From: a virus
Virus record (IMG/VR): IMGVR_UViG_3300027980_000083
Span: 1 to 30,572 of that record
Length of the DNA: 30,572 nt
Strand: one strand, 5' to 3'
The position numbers and the translations under genes are program-made. Every line of letters begins with the position of its first letter. The first letter of the stretch is position 1. The notes under the pieces were generated by a model. The model did not search any database. It was not told where the DNA came from and worked only from the letters and a program-made list of their open reading frames with translations. Below, piece by piece: positions 30,403-30,572 of this stretch.

Positions 30403-30571
30403 GCCGTTCCTTTAAGCAAAACTCCTGTAATTCGGGTACGAAAAACCGCATCCGATCCTCGTACTTATCGTATCTGTCTTTCCAGTTACGCTTGTCTTTC
30501 TTTGTTGCCTTCAGTACACCATCAACACAAGTACACTCAGGACAGTTTCCTCTACTAAATCCTTTCGGGCA
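30320..30571 (-). CDS. Partial ORF entering from the right edge
   Basis: The frame is open from the window edge and stops at 30320-30322 (84 codons), overlapping the Cro-like gene by 83 bp. It includes a Cys-rich GNCPECTCVDG segment and a charged helical stretch (KKDKRNWKDRYDKYEDRMRF), which look like real protein. The last ~27 codons lie in the Cro-like coding sequence, so the end may be a shadow, or the two genes truly overlap. Without the upstream sequence the identity cannot be settled. Confidence 0.35.
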   Translation of the reverse strand, partial: CPKGFSRGNCPECTCVDGVLKATKKDKRNWKDRYDKYEDRMRFFVPELQEFCLKERHEEIEEMVREVQSGRTRKKNGSNTLRC

Positions 30572-30572
30572 T

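Noticed and set aside
30277-30558. Plus-strand 93-codon ORF as a divergent CI repressor
   Set aside because: No HTH or peptidase motif, Cys/His/Ser-rich shadow composition, and antisense to the clear Cro-like gene.
1-30572. Circularity or terminal redundancy of the window
   Set aside because: I saw no repeat between the two ends. Open frames across a hypothetical junction are too short to judge.

Overview
The window is a piece of a tailed-phage genome, or of a prophage, with short-tailed (podovirus) morphology. Almost every gene lies on the minus strand. Start and stop codons are packed as ATGA or TAATG overlaps, so most of the strand reads as one or a few long polycistronic units running from about 30.4 kb down to 0.25 kb. 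The virion set matches the Bordetella BPP-1 / T7-like pattern: T7-type portal, T7 gp11- and gp12-like tail tube genes, a T7 gp17-like fibre N-terminus, and very large ejected internal proteins. The host is probably Gram-negative. This is suggested by an outer-membrane beta-barrel fragment, Tat signal peptides, a spanin-like gene and a DUF5675/holin lysis cassette. A marine or aquatic source is only an inference from the sulfotransferase and 2OG-oxygenase cargo. No integrase, CI repressor, DNA polymerase or helicase is visible, so the window is probably not the whole genome.

Layout, following the minus-strand direction from high to low coordinates. (1) 30.57-29.2 kb, early control: a partial ORF, a YdaS/Cro-type regulator with a terminator, a coiled-coil protein, a Ser/Pro-rich protein whose gene holds three tandem 15-bp repeats, then a palindrome and a candidate promoter. 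(2) 29.1-26.1 kb, replication and DNA metabolism: a DnaT-like protein, a helicase-loader-like protein, a zinc-finger mini-protein, a small HTH protein, a C5-cytosine methyltransferase with a second protein gene fully nested in another frame, a winged-helix-like protein, a hypothetical protein and an HNH nuclease. (3) 26.0-23.5 kb, lysis: several mini membrane proteins, a DUF5675 protein, a spanin-like coiled-coil protein, a three-TM holin and further membrane proteins. (4) 23.5-22.87 kb: two small genes with twin-arginine signal sequences and traces of a local duplication. (5) 22.85-17.0 kb, packaging and head: small and large terminase, portal, two small proteins, scaffold, an interrupted OMP beta-barrel fragment, a terminator, a 54-aa protein, an HNH homing-type protein, a candidate promoter and the major capsid protein. 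(6) 16.1-3.06 kb, tail and ejected proteins: gp11-like, a hypothetical structural protein, gp12-like, a sulfotransferase plus an Asp/Asn beta-hydroxylase (cargo), a gp14-like core protein, a 523-aa protein, a 1.2-kaa polyvalent protein with an ADP-ribosyltransferase domain, and a 960-aa polyvalent protein. (7) 3.0-0.25 kb, adsorption: a fibre with a T7 gp17 N-terminus, then two appendage proteins sharing a 39-residue N-terminal anchor, one LamG-like and one an SGNH hydrolase. A plus-strand small membrane protein gene converges on them at the left edge.

The most notable points are the dual-coding methyltransferase locus, the sulfotransferase/hydroxylase pair translationally coupled into the virion operon, the captured OMP C-terminus directly behind the scaffold gene, and phage-borne Tat signal genes. 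All functional calls come from reading motifs by eye; no database search was run.
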